Part shown: in pieces, positions 38,834 through 48,220 of the stretch
Layout: each line of letters opens with the position of its first letter
Numbering within the stretch: the first letter of the stretch is position 1
From: Sphingomonas sp. SORGH_AS_0950
GTDB taxonomy: Bacteria; Pseudomonadota; Alphaproteobacteria; Sphingomonadales; Sphingomonadaceae
Direction: 5' to 3'
NCBI RefSeq assembly: GCF_030818415.1
Contig: NZ_JAUTAE010000001.1
Coordinates: forward strand, 374,501-438,500
Length of the DNA stretch: 64,000 bases
Notes under the pieces: generated by a model
What the model saw: only the letters and a program-made list of their open reading frames with translations
Databases searched by the model: none
What the model was told of the DNA's origin: nothing
Program-made: the position numbers and the translations under genes

Positions 38834-39193
38834 TCAGGGCAGGACATTCTCCAGCGAATGCAGGAGTTGTCTGGCAACGAACGGCTTGGCGCAGTTGACG
38901 ACGTCGGGGTAGCGGCTCTTCACGACGTCGTCCTCGTACCCGCTGGCGAATATGAACGGGATGTGCCGCGCGGTCAGGGCATCGGCCACGGGGAACGCGA
39001 ATTGCCCGCCCAGATTGACGTCCAGGATCACGGCGTCGATCCGGTCTTCCTGTTCGATGCGGGACAGGGCGGAGGGGACCGAGGCTTCGGGGCCTATGAC
39101 GATGGCGCCGGCCTCTTCCAGTTCCAGCTGGAGATCCTGGGCCAGCATATATTCGTCCTCAACGATCAGGATCCGGCGATTGGTGAGAGGCAT
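38834..39193 (-). CDS. Single-domain response regulator
   Basis: A 119-residue stand-alone receiver domain. It opens with RRILIVEDEYMLAQDL (acidic pair), has the phosphoacceptor Asp in IDAVILDVNLGG, the Thr/Ser position in FIFASGYED, and the conserved lysine in NCAKPF. There is no output domain. ATG 39193 is chosen for the GGAG 7 bases upstream. Its first 35 bases overlap the 3' end of the HWE kinase gene in another frame, so the two are coupled and very probably form a cognate pair. Confidence 0.9.
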   Translation of the reverse strand: MPLTNRRILIVEDEYMLAQDLQLELEEAGAIVIGPEASVPSALSRIEQEDRIDAVILDVNLGGQFAFPVADALTARHIPFIFASGYEDDVVKSRYPDVVNCAKPFVARQLLHSLENVLP

Positions 39194-41111
39194 CACGCGA
39201 CTCCAATGGGCTCCGGTTGGATACCGGCAGAGCAATGGAGCAGTGAATTCCATCTGCCGCCATAACGTAGGTCGTCTCTGCTTGTAATTGATAAGGCAGC
39301 GCTTTTTCGATCAGGGTGCGGCCCTGGCCGGTGCCGCCCGGCGCCTGGCCATCAGGGGGCATGTTCACGCCGCTCTCCCGCCAGTCGACATGCAGCCACG
39401 GTTCCCCGTTCGCGCCGTCCTCGACCCGCCAGCGAACGGCAAGATGCGCGCCCGGTTGGCTGAGCGCGCCATATTTGACCGCGTTCGTCGTCAGCTCGTG
39501 CAGCGCCATTGCGAAGGTCTGCACCGTGCCGGACCGCAGGGGGACGTCGTGCGGGCCGTCCAGCGTGACGCGCGGGCGCGCGGCATCGAGCGCGCCGGTC
39601 GCATCCAGCTCCGCCTGGATGAGGTCGCCGAAGGTCACCCGGTCGTCGTCGCGCAATTGCGACAACAGGCGTTGGGCCCTGGCCAGCGCCTCGATCCTGT
39701 CACGGAATTTGGCGCGGAAGTCCTTCAGGTCGACGCTCGACCGGATGGTCGCATCGGCCATCGAGCGCACCATGCCCATCAGGTTGAAGGTGCGGTGCTG
39801 CAATTCCTTGACCAAGATCTGCTGACGCTCCTTCCATTCGCGGCGATCGGTGGTCTCCACCACCGCACCCACCATGCGGACGGGGCGACCGGCGGCATCA
39901 TGATCGAATTTGCCCCGACCGGAAAGCCAATGGACCGAGTGGTCCGGATGGACGACCCGAAACTCATGGACGAATTCCTCCTGCCGTTCCATGGCCTGGT
40001 GAAGCGCCGCCTCGGTCCGCGCGCGATCCTCGGGATGGATGCGCGACGACCAGGCTTCATAGCTGGGCGTCACCTCTCCGACATCATAGCCCTCCATGCG
40101 GAAATGCTCGTCGGACCAGTGGACCTCTCCGGTGATGACGTTCCAGTCCCATAACCCCAGCTGACCGACTTCGACCGCGCTGCGAAGCCGCTCCTCGCTT
40201 TCGCGCAGGGCCGTCTCGGCACGCTTGCGCTGGGTCACATCCTGGCCGACCTTGACGAAGCCGCGAGCCGTGCCGCCCTCGTCGAGAAGCGCCCACACGG
40301 CCCCCTCGATGAAGATCCGTCGTTCGTCCTTGCGCAGGTGCCAGCGGATATTGGCGGCATAGCCGTCCCGGCGCGCGGTTTCGATCTCCCGCTTGTCCTC
40401 TCCCGCCGCCCGATCCTCGGGGGTGAAGGCGATGCTGCCGAGCTGCCCCACCGCCTCGTCGGCGGTCCAGCCGAAGACGGCCTCAGCACCCGGAAACCAG
40501 TTGTCGATGCGATCCTTGGCATCGGTCGTGAAGATGGCATAGTCCTGGACGGTTTCGACGATGCGGCGGAAACGTTCTTCGCTGGCATGGAGGCGATCCA
40601 CCTTGCGGAGCCGGTCGATCACCGGGCCCAATATGGCCGCATAGGTCCGCAGGAACTGGATTTCGTCGTCGCCGAATGTGCGCGGGCCGGTCGCATCGAC
40701 CTGAAGGACGCCATAGGGGCGTCTGCCCGGCACCAATATGGGTACGTTGACCAGCGCGACGACGCCGGCCTCTTTCATGAATGCGGGGATGATGAACCTG
40801 TCTTCCTTGGTAATATCCTGGGAAACCACGGGTTCGCCAGCATTGATGGAATAGGTTTCGGACGACGCCTCCGTCATCGACAGGTGGACATGTCCGACGA
40901 CATCCTTCGCCCAGCCGACACCGGCCTGGACGAAGAGTTGCTGTCGTTCCTCCTGAATTTCGAGGACCTTGGCGCGGTCCGTACCCAGTGCCTTCGCCAC
41001 CAGGCGGCAGGCCTCGGTCAGGACCGCGTCGAGGTCCTCCGAGCGGATGGCGAAATCGCCGAAATCGGCAAGCACCTGTTGCCGCTTCATCATCTCTTTG
41101 ATCTTCGGCAT
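39159..41111 (-). CDS. GAF/PAS HWE-family sensor histidine kinase
   Basis: A 650-residue soluble sensor kinase. In order it has a GAF domain (about 15-170, ending in RRPYGVLQVDATGPRTFGDD with LQVDATG), two PAS domains (about 180-300 and 305-430, with FRRIVETVQDYAIFTTD and GLWDWNVITGEVHWSDEH), and an HWE-type kinase core. The phosphoaccepting histidine is in ELQHRTFNLMGMV and the ATP region in ALHELTTNAVKYGALS. HWE kinases are common in sphingomonads and often feed light, stress or general-stress signals. No membrane segment is seen. GGAG lies upstream of ATG 41111. It overlaps the downstream receiver gene. Confidence 0.92.
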   Translation of the reverse strand: MPKIKEMMKRQQVLADFGDFAIRSEDLDAVLTEACRLVAKALGTDRAKVLEIQEERQQLFVQAGVGWAKDVVGHVHLSMTEASSETYSINAGEPVVSQDITKEDRFIIPAFMKEAGVVALVNVPILVPGRRPYGVLQVDATGPRTFGDDEIQFLRTYAAILGPVIDRLRKVDRLHASEERFRRIVETVQDYAIFTTDAKDRIDNWFPGAEAVFGWTADEAVGQLGSIAFTPEDRAAGEDKREIETARRDGYAANIRWHLRKDERRIFIEGAVWALLDEGGTARGFVKVGQDVTQRKRAETALRESEERLRSAVEVGQLGLWDWNVITGEVHWSDEHFRMEGYDVGEVTPSYEAWSSRIHPEDRARTEAALHQAMERQEEFVHEFRVVHPDHSVHWLSGRGKFDHDAAGRPVRMVGAVVETTDRREWKERQQILVKELQHRTFNLMGMVRSMADATIRSSVDLKDFRAKFRDRIEALARAQRLLSQLRDDDRVTFGDLIQAELDATGALDAARPRVTLDGPHDVPLRSGTVQTFAMALHELTTNAVKYGALSQPGAHLAVRWRVEDGANGEPWLHVDWRESGVNMPPDGQAPGGTGQGRTLIEKALPYQLQAETTYVMAADGIHCSIALPVSNRSPLESRDASHQSPDPDR

Positions 41112-41177
41112 GAAAATCTCCGGCGATGGGGTGATGATCGGGGAATTGGGAAATACCGGAGGAGGGATGCCGTTCGC

Positions 41178-42998
41178 TCAAATTTGAGCGGCGTCGCCAA
41201 AAGCTCCCATAGCGGCGGTCTGTCGTGCGGTTTCGGGGGGCTCCGATGCCGGGGATCGGATGGGAGCGTGCAGGCCGCCCTGGCCGTCGATCAGCAGGTC
41301 CAGCGCAATATTCATTCGCGCAGGGTCTGCGATCGAGGCTCTCCCTTCCCAGGGGATGAGCAAGGCGCTGGCGGGGAACGACGGTGGGATTTCGTCTTCT
41401 GCGGCTCGTAAGGCGTCATGCGGGGCGTGACCGTCAGGCGCGGGGACGAGGTGGAGGCTCGCTATCCCTCTGCTCTCACAGGCCCGCGCCAGTCCGATCG
41501 CATCGGCTGTGCTCGGGGCGTCGGCATGCACCAGGCCCCATGGCCGGATATGATCCAGCATCGCAGCGATGTCTGCTCCCTGCGCTTCGCATTTGGCCCA
41601 TTGATGGGCGATGCCGCGCTTCTCGCATATCCGCGACCAGCCTTGGACCAGCGTCTCGTCGCTGCTCCAGATCAATAGAACCGGATCGGCGTGCGCTGCG
41701 TGCGAGGGTGGCGTCCTGATGGGATGGCGGATCGGCGGATAGACGAGCCGATCCTGTCGCCGCCACCACCCCGGCGCGCGGGCGACCGGATGGCGTTCGG
41801 CGGCGGCGGGCAGTCCTTTCCACAGCGACGCCAGGGCGGTCGGGCGCGGCGTGCCACCCGATATGTCGAATATACCCGCTTCATAGGTGCCGGGCGCGGT
41901 CAACAGGCGATCCCAATCCTGCGAGCCCAGCAGCGACCACGCCGTGACGGCGCGGACATCGACGCCTTCGCGCCGGAGCATGGCGCAGCCGTCCCACGCC
42001 TCCGCCGCCCATCGCAACTGCTCCTCGCGCGTGCAGCCATTATGCACCTCCGTCACCGCCAGGGGAACGCCATAACGGTCCCAGGCTTCGCGAAGCGCCC
42101 CGGCCAGTCCGGGGGGCGGGGGATCGAGGACGCGTATGGCCTCGACATCGGCATAGGCGCGGCGGGCATTGCCGCCATGGCTGCGCGGCGGATAGCGTTG
42201 CAATCGGTGGTCGAGAAACCGGTCGCTGGTCAGATAATGGTTCACCCCGACGATGTCGGGCGGGCAGGGGGCGTCGGCGATGCGCCGCAACCGGTCACCG
42301 AACCCGAAGCCGTTGATCCTTTCCCATAAAGGGTGATGCGGGGTGACATGCCCGAACAGCAGGTCCCATCCGGCCCAGCGGCGCAGATTGTCGAACGCCG
42401 CCTGTTCGCGCAGGACCAGCGTGGCATAGGTGCGGCCGAGATCGTCGGTCTGGATCAACCGGGCCGCCGGGTTCACCCGGCGAATGGCCCGCATCGCGGC
42501 CCGCGTGCCATCGATCTGGTTGAGCAGCGCCAGCCAGAATGCCCCTTCGTCGCGCGCATGGGGATACCAATGGCCGTACAGGGCGGAGAAGCGCGCCGTG
42601 GTGAGCGGTTCGTTGACCGGGGTCCAGTCCTCGATCCAGGAATAGCGTTCCGCCACCTGCCGCGCATAGTCACCAAGGCCGGTGGCGAACCCGTTGTCGA
42701 GCAAATGGGTATGGGGCGGGCCGCTGCCATGATGGACCAGCCCGGCAATGGGCCGGATGCCCAGCGAACGCAGCCGCGCGAGCCGCTCGTCGGTCCACGC
42801 CCAGTCGGGCGTTCGTCCGTCCGCCATCACGCGTTCCCACAAGACGGGGTAGCGTATCGCCGACAGGCCCAGGCCCGCAAACAGGTCGAGGTCGGTGATC
42901 CGGTCGTGATGCCCGCTCAGGCGGATCTGATCGCGATAGCCCGTGGCGGTGCGATTGACGGTGCATTCCACGCCACCCCAAAGTTCCAGGCCATCCAT
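41178..42998 (-). CDS. GH1-like glycosidase domain fused to degenerate RmlD-like domain
   Basis: A 606-residue protein. Residues 1-400 form a family 1 glycoside hydrolase-like barrel with the acid/base glutamate in TPVNEP (Glu130) and the putative nucleophile in VTEVHNG (Glu317). Residues about 439-606 resemble the N-terminal half of dTDP-4-dehydrorhamnose reductase in pattern. However, the glycine-rich NAD(P) loop is replaced by LLIWSSDETLVQGWSRICEK, and no YxxxK active site is visible. That part is thus truncated or degenerate and unlikely to be a reductase. GGGGAG lies upstream of ATG 42998. The gene diverges from the glycosyltransferase/UDP-galactopyranose mutase fusion, which suggests a joint role in exopolysaccharide or glycolipid metabolism. 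Confidence 0.75.
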   Translation of the reverse strand: MDGLELWGGVECTVNRTATGYRDQIRLSGHHDRITDLDLFAGLGLSAIRYPVLWERVMADGRTPDWAWTDERLARLRSLGIRPIAGLVHHGSGPPHTHLLDNGFATGLGDYARQVAERYSWIEDWTPVNEPLTTARFSALYGHWYPHARDEGAFWLALLNQIDGTRAAMRAIRRVNPAARLIQTDDLGRTYATLVLREQAAFDNLRRWAGWDLLFGHVTPHHPLWERINGFGFGDRLRRIADAPCPPDIVGVNHYLTSDRFLDHRLQRYPPRSHGGNARRAYADVEAIRVLDPPPPGLAGALREAWDRYGVPLAVTEVHNGCTREEQLRWAAEAWDGCAMLRREGVDVRAVTAWSLLGSQDWDRLLTAPGTYEAGIFDISGGTPRPTALASLWKGLPAAAERHPVARAPGWWRRQDRLVYPPIRHPIRTPPSHAAHADPVLLIWSSDETLVQGWSRICEKRGIAHQWAKCEAQGADIAAMLDHIRPWGLVHADAPSTADAIGLARACESRGIASLHLVPAPDGHAPHDALRAAEDEIPPSFPASALLIPWEGRASIADPARMNIALDLLIDGQGGLHAPIRSPASEPPETARQTAAMGAFGDAAQI

Positions 42999-43143
42999 CG
43001 CTGTCTCCCCTGGGCCCAACGGACCGGCGTTGCGGGCGTTCCGGGAAACTGACTGATTTGCATTTATATACAGTAGGTTAGGCGGAACGCGGCGAAGCGG
43101 CGGGATGTTTCTGTTTTGTAACAGCGACCTAGAAGGAGCTTCC

Positions 43144-45507
43144 GTGACCGCCCAGCTGTCGAGCGCCGCCCATGGCTCCAATAGCCTTTACCACCGCCGT
43201 CCGCGATCGACGCTGATCTGCTTTAGCCATCTTCGCTGGGCCTTCGTCTTCCAACGGCCGCAGCATCTGATGACGCGCTTCGCCGCGACGCAGGATGTGT
43301 TGTTCTGGGAGGAACCCGAATATCGGCCCGGCCCATCCGAACTGCACCGCCGGACATGCCCGGAAAGCGGCGTGGTGGTGCTGACCCCGCAACTCGACGC
43401 GGCCTTGCAAGGCCGGGAGGACGAGGCGCTGGCGGCCCTGCTCGACATCGAGCTGGAGGGTGTGACCGGCCCGGTCGTTCGCTGGTATTACACGCCGATG
43501 ATGCTGCCCTTTTCGGACCATGTCCGGGCGGCATGCATCGTCTATGACTGCATGGACGAACTCTCGGCCTTCAAGGGCGCGCCGCCACAGCTTCTCGAGC
43601 GGGAGCAGCGGCTGATCGAGCGGGCCGATCTGGTCTTTACCGGCGGGACCAGCCTGTACGAGGCGAAGCGTAGCCGCCATTCCAATGTCCACGCCTTTCC
43701 CTCCAGCATCGACGCGGCGCATTTCGGACGCGCGCGGTCGGGGGGCGGGGAACCGGCGGATCAGGCGTCGCTGCCGCGTCCACGGCTCGGCTTTGCCGGG
43801 GTCGTAGACGAGCGGATGGACCTTGCCCTGCTCGCCGCCCTGGCGGATGCCCATCCCGAATGGTCGCTGGTGGTCATCGGCCCCGTCGTGAAGATCGACG
43901 AAGCCGATTTGCCGCGTCGCGCAAACATCCATTATCTGGGCGGGCGGCCCTATGGCGCGCTGCCGGATTATATGGCGGGGTGGGACGTCGCCCTGATGCC
44001 CTTCGCGATCAACGAGGCGACGCGGTTCATCAGCCCGACCAAGACGCCGGAATATCTGGCGGCGGGGTGCCCGGTCGTCTCGACGCCGATCACCGATGTC
44101 GTGCGCCATTATGGCGCCTTGGCGGGCGTGACCATCGCCGACACGCCCGCCGCCTTTGCGGCCGCCTGCGAAGCGGCGATGGCTTTGCGGGCCGAAGGCG
44201 ACAGCTGGCGCGACGAGGCGGACCGGCAGCTGTCACGCGGTTCGTGGAGCAGCACGGCGCTGGAGATGACCGCGCTGATCGAGGCGGAGATGGCGGGGCG
44301 CAACCGGCATGAGCCGATCGCGTCCCCCGTCACCTGGCCGCCGCGGCACGATCGCTATGACGTGATGGTCGTCGGCGCGGGGTTCGCCGGGGCGGTGATG
44401 GCGGAGCGGCTGGCGGCCGATGGGGGCAAGCGCGTGCTGGTGGTTGACCGGCGCTCGCATATCGCGGGCAATGCCTATGACCATCACGATGCGGCGGGCA
44501 TCCTGGTCCATCGCTATGGCCCGCACATCTTCCACACCAATTCGGGCGAGATATTCGACTATCTGTCGCGCTTCACCGATTGGCGGCCCTATGAGCATCG
44601 CGTGCTGGCCGATGTCGGCGGCAAACAGGTGCCGATGCCGATCAACCGTACGACGCTGAACGCGCTCTACGGGCTGGACCTGTCGAGCGATGCGGAGGTC
44701 GAGGCGTTCCTGGCGTCCCGCGCCGAGCCGGTCGATCCGATCCGCACATCCGCCGATGTCGTCGTGTCGAAGGTCGGCCGCGAACTCTACGAGACCTTCT
44801 TCCAGGGCTATACCCGCAAGCAATGGGGCATGGACCCGTCCGAACTCGACAAGTCGGTCACCGCGCGGGTGCCGACGCGCACCTGTACCGACGACCGCTA
44901 TTTCGGCGATCGCCATCAGGCGATGCCGGCGCAGGGCTTTACCCGAATGTTCGAGGCGATGCTCGACCATCCCAATATCGACCTGTTGCTGGGGGTCGAC
45001 TATGCCGATGTCCGCGACGCCTATCCGCATGACCATCTGGTCTTCACCGGGCCGATCGACGAGTATTTCGGCTATCGATACGGTCGGCTGCCCTATCGCT
45101 CGCTTCGCTTCGAGCATCGGACGCTGAACGAGGAACGGCATCAACCCGTCGCCGTCGTCAACTATCCCGACGAGGCCGTCCCCTATACGCGCATCACCGA
45201 ATACAAGCATCTGACCGGGCAGGTCGCGCCGCAGACCAGCCTGACCTATGAATATCCCAGCGCGACGGGCGACCCCTATTACCCGATCCCCCGCGACGAG
45301 AACCAGGCGCTCTACAGACGCTATGAGGCGCTGGCCCTGGCCGAGCCGCATGTCAGTTTCGTCGGGCGGCTGGCGACCTATCGCTATTACAATATGGACC
45401 AGGTCGTCGGGCAGGCGCTGGCGACCTATCGGCGGCTGAAGCCGATGCTGGACGAGGCCGCGATGCCGGGTGTCGCCGCATTGGCGGGAGGACGCAGCGC
45501 GGCATGA
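43144..45507 (+). CDS. Glycosyltransferase/UDP-galactopyranose mutase fusion
   Basis: A 787-residue two-domain protein. Residues 1-390 form a GT-B-like glycosyltransferase: LICFSHLRWAFVFQRPQHL, RPRLGFAGVVDERMDL, and the nucleotide-site region FISPTKTPEYLAAGCPVVST. From about residue 405 comes a complete UDP-galactopyranose mutase with the FAD motif VMVVGAGFAGAVMAERLA, YGPHIFHTNSG, GYTRKQWGMDP, RYFGDRHQAMPAQG and VGRLATYRYYNMDQ. The mutase would make UDP-galactofuranose and the transferase would use a sugar nucleotide, possibly that product. The GTG at 43144 is chosen because AGGAG lies 5 bases upstream; an in-frame ATG at 43105 lacks one. The next gene starts by ATGA overlap. Confidence 0.88.
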   Translation: MTAQLSSAAHGSNSLYHRRPRSTLICFSHLRWAFVFQRPQHLMTRFAATQDVLFWEEPEYRPGPSELHRRTCPESGVVVLTPQLDAALQGREDEALAALLDIELEGVTGPVVRWYYTPMMLPFSDHVRAACIVYDCMDELSAFKGAPPQLLEREQRLIERADLVFTGGTSLYEAKRSRHSNVHAFPSSIDAAHFGRARSGGGEPADQASLPRPRLGFAGVVDERMDLALLAALADAHPEWSLVVIGPVVKIDEADLPRRANIHYLGGRPYGALPDYMAGWDVALMPFAINEATRFISPTKTPEYLAAGCPVVSTPITDVVRHYGALAGVTIADTPAAFAAACEAAMALRAEGDSWRDEADRQLSRGSWSSTALEMTALIEAEMAGRNRHEPIASPVTWPPRHDRYDVMVVGAGFAGAVMAERLAADGGKRVLVVDRRSHIAGNAYDHHDAAGILVHRYGPHIFHTNSGEIFDYLSRFTDWRPYEHRVLADVGGKQVPMPINRTTLNALYGLDLSSDAEVEAFLASRAEPVDPIRTSADVVVSKVGRELYETFFQGYTRKQWGMDPSELDKSVTARVPTRTCTDDRYFGDRHQAMPAQGFTRMFEAMLDHPNIDLLLGVDYADVRDAYPHDHLVFTGPIDEYFGYRYGRLPYRSLRFEHRTLNEERHQPVAVVNYPDEAVPYTRITEYKHLTGQVAPQTSLTYEYPSATGDPYYPIPRDENQALYRRYEALALAEPHVSFVGRLATYRYYNMDQVVGQALATYRRLKPMLDEAAMPGVAALAGGRSAA

Positions 45508-45865
45508 ACCACCAGCGAGCGGACGAAGCCGTCAGGCCGGTCGTCCTGCTGGCGGCCGAGACGAACTTCGTCACCGATTACGTGGCGAGCGTCCTCTGCG
45601 AGCGTGGCATTTCGATGATCGGTCCGTTGGTGAACCCATCGCAGGCGTGCAGGTCCTGGCGACGCAGCCCGTGCGTGCCGCCATCCTGTTCGACACCGCG
45701 GCCTCGCAGGATCGCGCCCGACTGATCGCGATGCTGAACCACCGGACGCTGCCCTATCTGACGGTGATGGGGCCTCGCAACGTCGAAGGGCAAGAGGATG
45801 GCGCCGTGCTGTTTTCCCCCTTCGCCGCCTGTCAGGTGGCCGACTGGGTCGCGGAGCAGACGTGA
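45504..45865 (+). pseudogene. Frameshifted receiver-like gene
   Basis: The first frame reads from ATG 45504 (overlapping the mutase fusion stop) and gives VVLLAAETNFVTDYVASVLC and GISMIGPLVNPSQA. The reading then continues sensibly in the next frame from about 45648: QVLATQPVRAAILFDTAASQ, through to VADWVAEQT and the stop at 45865. Adding one base near 45647 would restore a 120-residue protein with receiver-like alternation (strand-helix repeats and an Asp in ILFD) but no N-terminal acidic pair, so a degenerate receiver. It is either a true pseudogene or a sequencing error. It lies directly before a hybrid kinase. Confidence 0.65.
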
Positions 45866-45928
45866 TCGGCCGGATGTCCGGGGCCGGGCCGATCGATGCG
45901 GGACCTATTGCAACGAGTTTGACAGACG

Positions 45929-48220
45929 ATGAAGCGTAAAGCCGCCATTGCGAATGCCATTATCGAAAGCGCGATGGACTATGCGATCATATCGCTCGAT
46001 TCCGAAGGCGTCATCACGAGCTGGAACGACGGGGCCGAACATGTGCTCGGCTGGTCTGCGGGAGAAGCGTTGGGCCAGCCGGGCGAGATCATCTTCACGG
46101 CGGAGGATCGTGCGGCCGACGTGCCGCGCCGGGAAATGCAGCAGGCCGACCAAGCGGGACGCGCCGCCGGCGAACGCTGGCACGTACGGCGCGACGGCAG
46201 CAAGTTCTTCGCGCTGGGCGAGCTGATGCCGCTCCGGCTGGAGGAAGGCGGCTATGTCAAGATCCTGCGCGACCGCACCGATCAGCGTCGCGCGGTCCAA
46301 GACCTGGAGGACAGCCGCAAGGCGACCAGCGGCGCCCATGCGATGCTGGCCGAACTGACCGAGTCGCTCGAGGACCCGTTTTACGCGGTCGATGCGGAAG
46401 GGCGCTTCACCTATATCAACCGTAAGGCGGGCGAACTCTGGGGGCGGGCGCCCGGCGACCTGATCGGTAAGATCTGTTGGGACGAGTTTCCCCAGGCGGT
46501 CGGCAGCGAACCCTATCATGCCCATCGACGCGCGATGGTCGAGCGTACTGCCATCCGCCTCGAAGCGAAGTCGCCGATCCTGGGCAAATGGATCGACATC
46601 GACATCCATCCGATCACGACCGGCGGACTGGCCGTCTATTTCAAGGACGCCAGCCAGCGCAAGGCGGCGGAGATCGCGTTGCGGGCGCGGAACGACACGC
46701 TGTCTGAGGAGATCGCCGAGCGCACCCGCGAACGCGACCGGATATGGCAGTTGTCGGGCGACTTGATGGACGTGTGCAGCGCCGATGGTCGCCTCCACAC
46801 CGTCAATGCCGCCTGGACGGCGATGCTGGGCTGGACCGAGGAGGAACTGCTCGGCGGCAATTTCTTCGACCTGATCCATCCGGAGGATCGCGAGGCGACG
46901 GCCGCCGAGTTTGCGCGGCTCGCCAAGGGAGAGGAAGCGGCGCATTTCGAGAACCGGTTTCGCGGACGCGACGGCCGCTATCGCGTCATCTCCTGGACCA
47001 CCGCGCCCGAGGCGGAACTGTTCTACTCGATCGGCCGCGACATGACCGATCATCGCCGCGTGGAGGAGCAATTGCGCCAGAGCCAGAAGATGGAAGCCGT
47101 CGGGCAGCTCACCGGCGGGCTGGCGCACGACTTCAACAATCTGCTGACCGGCATCACGGGCAGCCTGGAGATGATGGCGATCCGTATCGCACAGGGGCGG
47201 ATCGGCGATGTCGAGAAATATAACGCGGCGGCGCACGGCGCGGCCAAGCGTGCCGCCGCCCTGACCCACCGCCTGCTCGCCTTTTCCCGCCGCCAGACGC
47301 TGGACCCCAGGCTGATCGACCCCAATCGGTTGATCGAGGACATGCTGGAGCTGATCGTTCGCTCGGCGGGGCCCGATATCGATACCCGCTATGTGACGCA
47401 GGTGGATCTCTGGACCACGTTGGTGGACCCCAATCAGCTGGAAAACGCGCTGCTCAATCTCTGTATCAACGCCAGGGATGCGATGCCCGATGGTGGAAGG
47501 CTGACCATCGAAACGTCCAACCGCTCGCTCGACGATCGCACCGCGCGGTTCCACGAGATGGAGCCGGGGCGCTACGTCGCGGTCTGCGTGTCCGATACGG
47601 GGATCGGGATGACCCCCGATGTCGTCGCCAAGGCGTTCGACCCGTTCTTCACCACCAAGCCGATCGGCGTCGGCACCGGCCTTGGCCTGTCGATGATCTA
47701 TGGTTTCGCGCGCCAGTCGGGCGGCAGCGTGCGTATCCACTCCCAGCCCGGCGAAGGGACGACCGTCTGCGTCTATCTGCCCGCGCATATCGGCCGCGCC
47801 GAGGCGGACGACGATGACGCCGATCTGGCCGATGCCCCCCGCGCCATATCGGGCGAGACCGTGCTGGTCGTCGACGACGAACCATCGGTGCGCATGCTGG
47901 TGACCGACGTGCTGGAGGAACTGGGCTATACCGCGATCGAGGCGGCGGACGGCGCCGCCGGGCTGAAGGTTCTGCAATCCGATGCACGGATCGACCTTCT
48001 GGTATCCGATGTCGGTCTGCCCGGGGGCATGAACGGTCGGCAGATGGCCGATGCCGCCCGTGTGACCCGACCCGATCTGAAGGTCCTGTTCATCACCGGC
48101 TTCGCCCAGAACGCAGCGGTGGGCAACGGGCAGCTTGAACCGGGCATGCATGTCATGACCAAGCCCTTTGCCATGGAAGCCATGGCCACGCGGATCAAGG
48201 CGCTGATCGAAGGGGGCTAG
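45929..48220 (+). CDS. PAS-domain hybrid sensor histidine kinase
   Basis: A 763-residue soluble hybrid kinase. Three PAS domains lie at about residues 8-125 ([18 protein letters not shown]), 140-255 ([20 protein letters not shown]) and 270-380 ([20 protein letters not shown]). The HisKA dimerisation helix has the phosphoaccepting His400 in [11 protein letters not shown]. The ATPase domain follows with [15 protein letters not shown] and DTGIGM. A C-terminal receiver ends the protein ([14 protein letters not shown], Asp694 in VSDVGLPGG, Lys in MTKPF). No membrane segment is seen. Its stop shares CTAG with the convergent TupA-like gene. Confidence 0.93.
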   Translation: MKRKAAIANAIIESAMDYAIISLDSEGVITSWNDGAEHVLGWSAGEALGQPGEIIFTAEDRAADVPRREMQQADQAGRAAGERWHVRRDGSKFFALGELMPLRLEEGGYVKILRDRTDQRRAVQDLEDSRKATSGAHAMLAELTESLEDPFYAVDAEGRFTYINRKAGELWGRAPGDLIGKICWDEFPQAVGSEPYHAHRRAMVERTAIRLEAKSPILGKWIDIDIHPITTGGLAVYFKDASQRKAAEIALRARNDTLSEEIAERTRERDRIWQLSGDLMDVCSADGRLHTVNAAWTAMLGWTEEELLGGNFFDLIHPEDREATAAEFARLAKGEEAAHFENRFRGRDGRYRVISWTTAPEAELFYSIGRDMTDHRRVEEQLRQSQKMEAVGQLTGGLAHDFNNLLTGITGSLEMMAIRIAQGRIGDVEKYNAAAHGAAKRAAALTHRLLAFSRRQTLDPRLIDPNRLIEDMLELIVRSAGPDIDTRYVTQVDLWTTLVDPNQLENALLNLCINARDAMPDGGRLTIETSNRSLDDRTARFHEMEPGRYVAVCVSDTGIGMTPDVVAKAFDPFFTTKPIGVGTGLGLSMIYGFARQSGGSVRIHSQPGEGTTVCVYLPAHIGRAEADDDDADLADAPRAISGETVLVVDDEPSVRMLVTDVLEELGYTAIEAADGAAGLKVLQSDARIDLLVSDVGLPGGMNGRQMADAARVTRPDLKVLFITGFAQNAAVGNGQLEPGMHVMTKPFAMEAMATRIKALIEGG

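Noticed and set aside
45905..48151. Leftward open frame of 748 codons opposite the hybrid kinase
   Set aside because: Antisense shadow; the rightward frame has PAS, HisKA, ATPase and receiver motifs in order.
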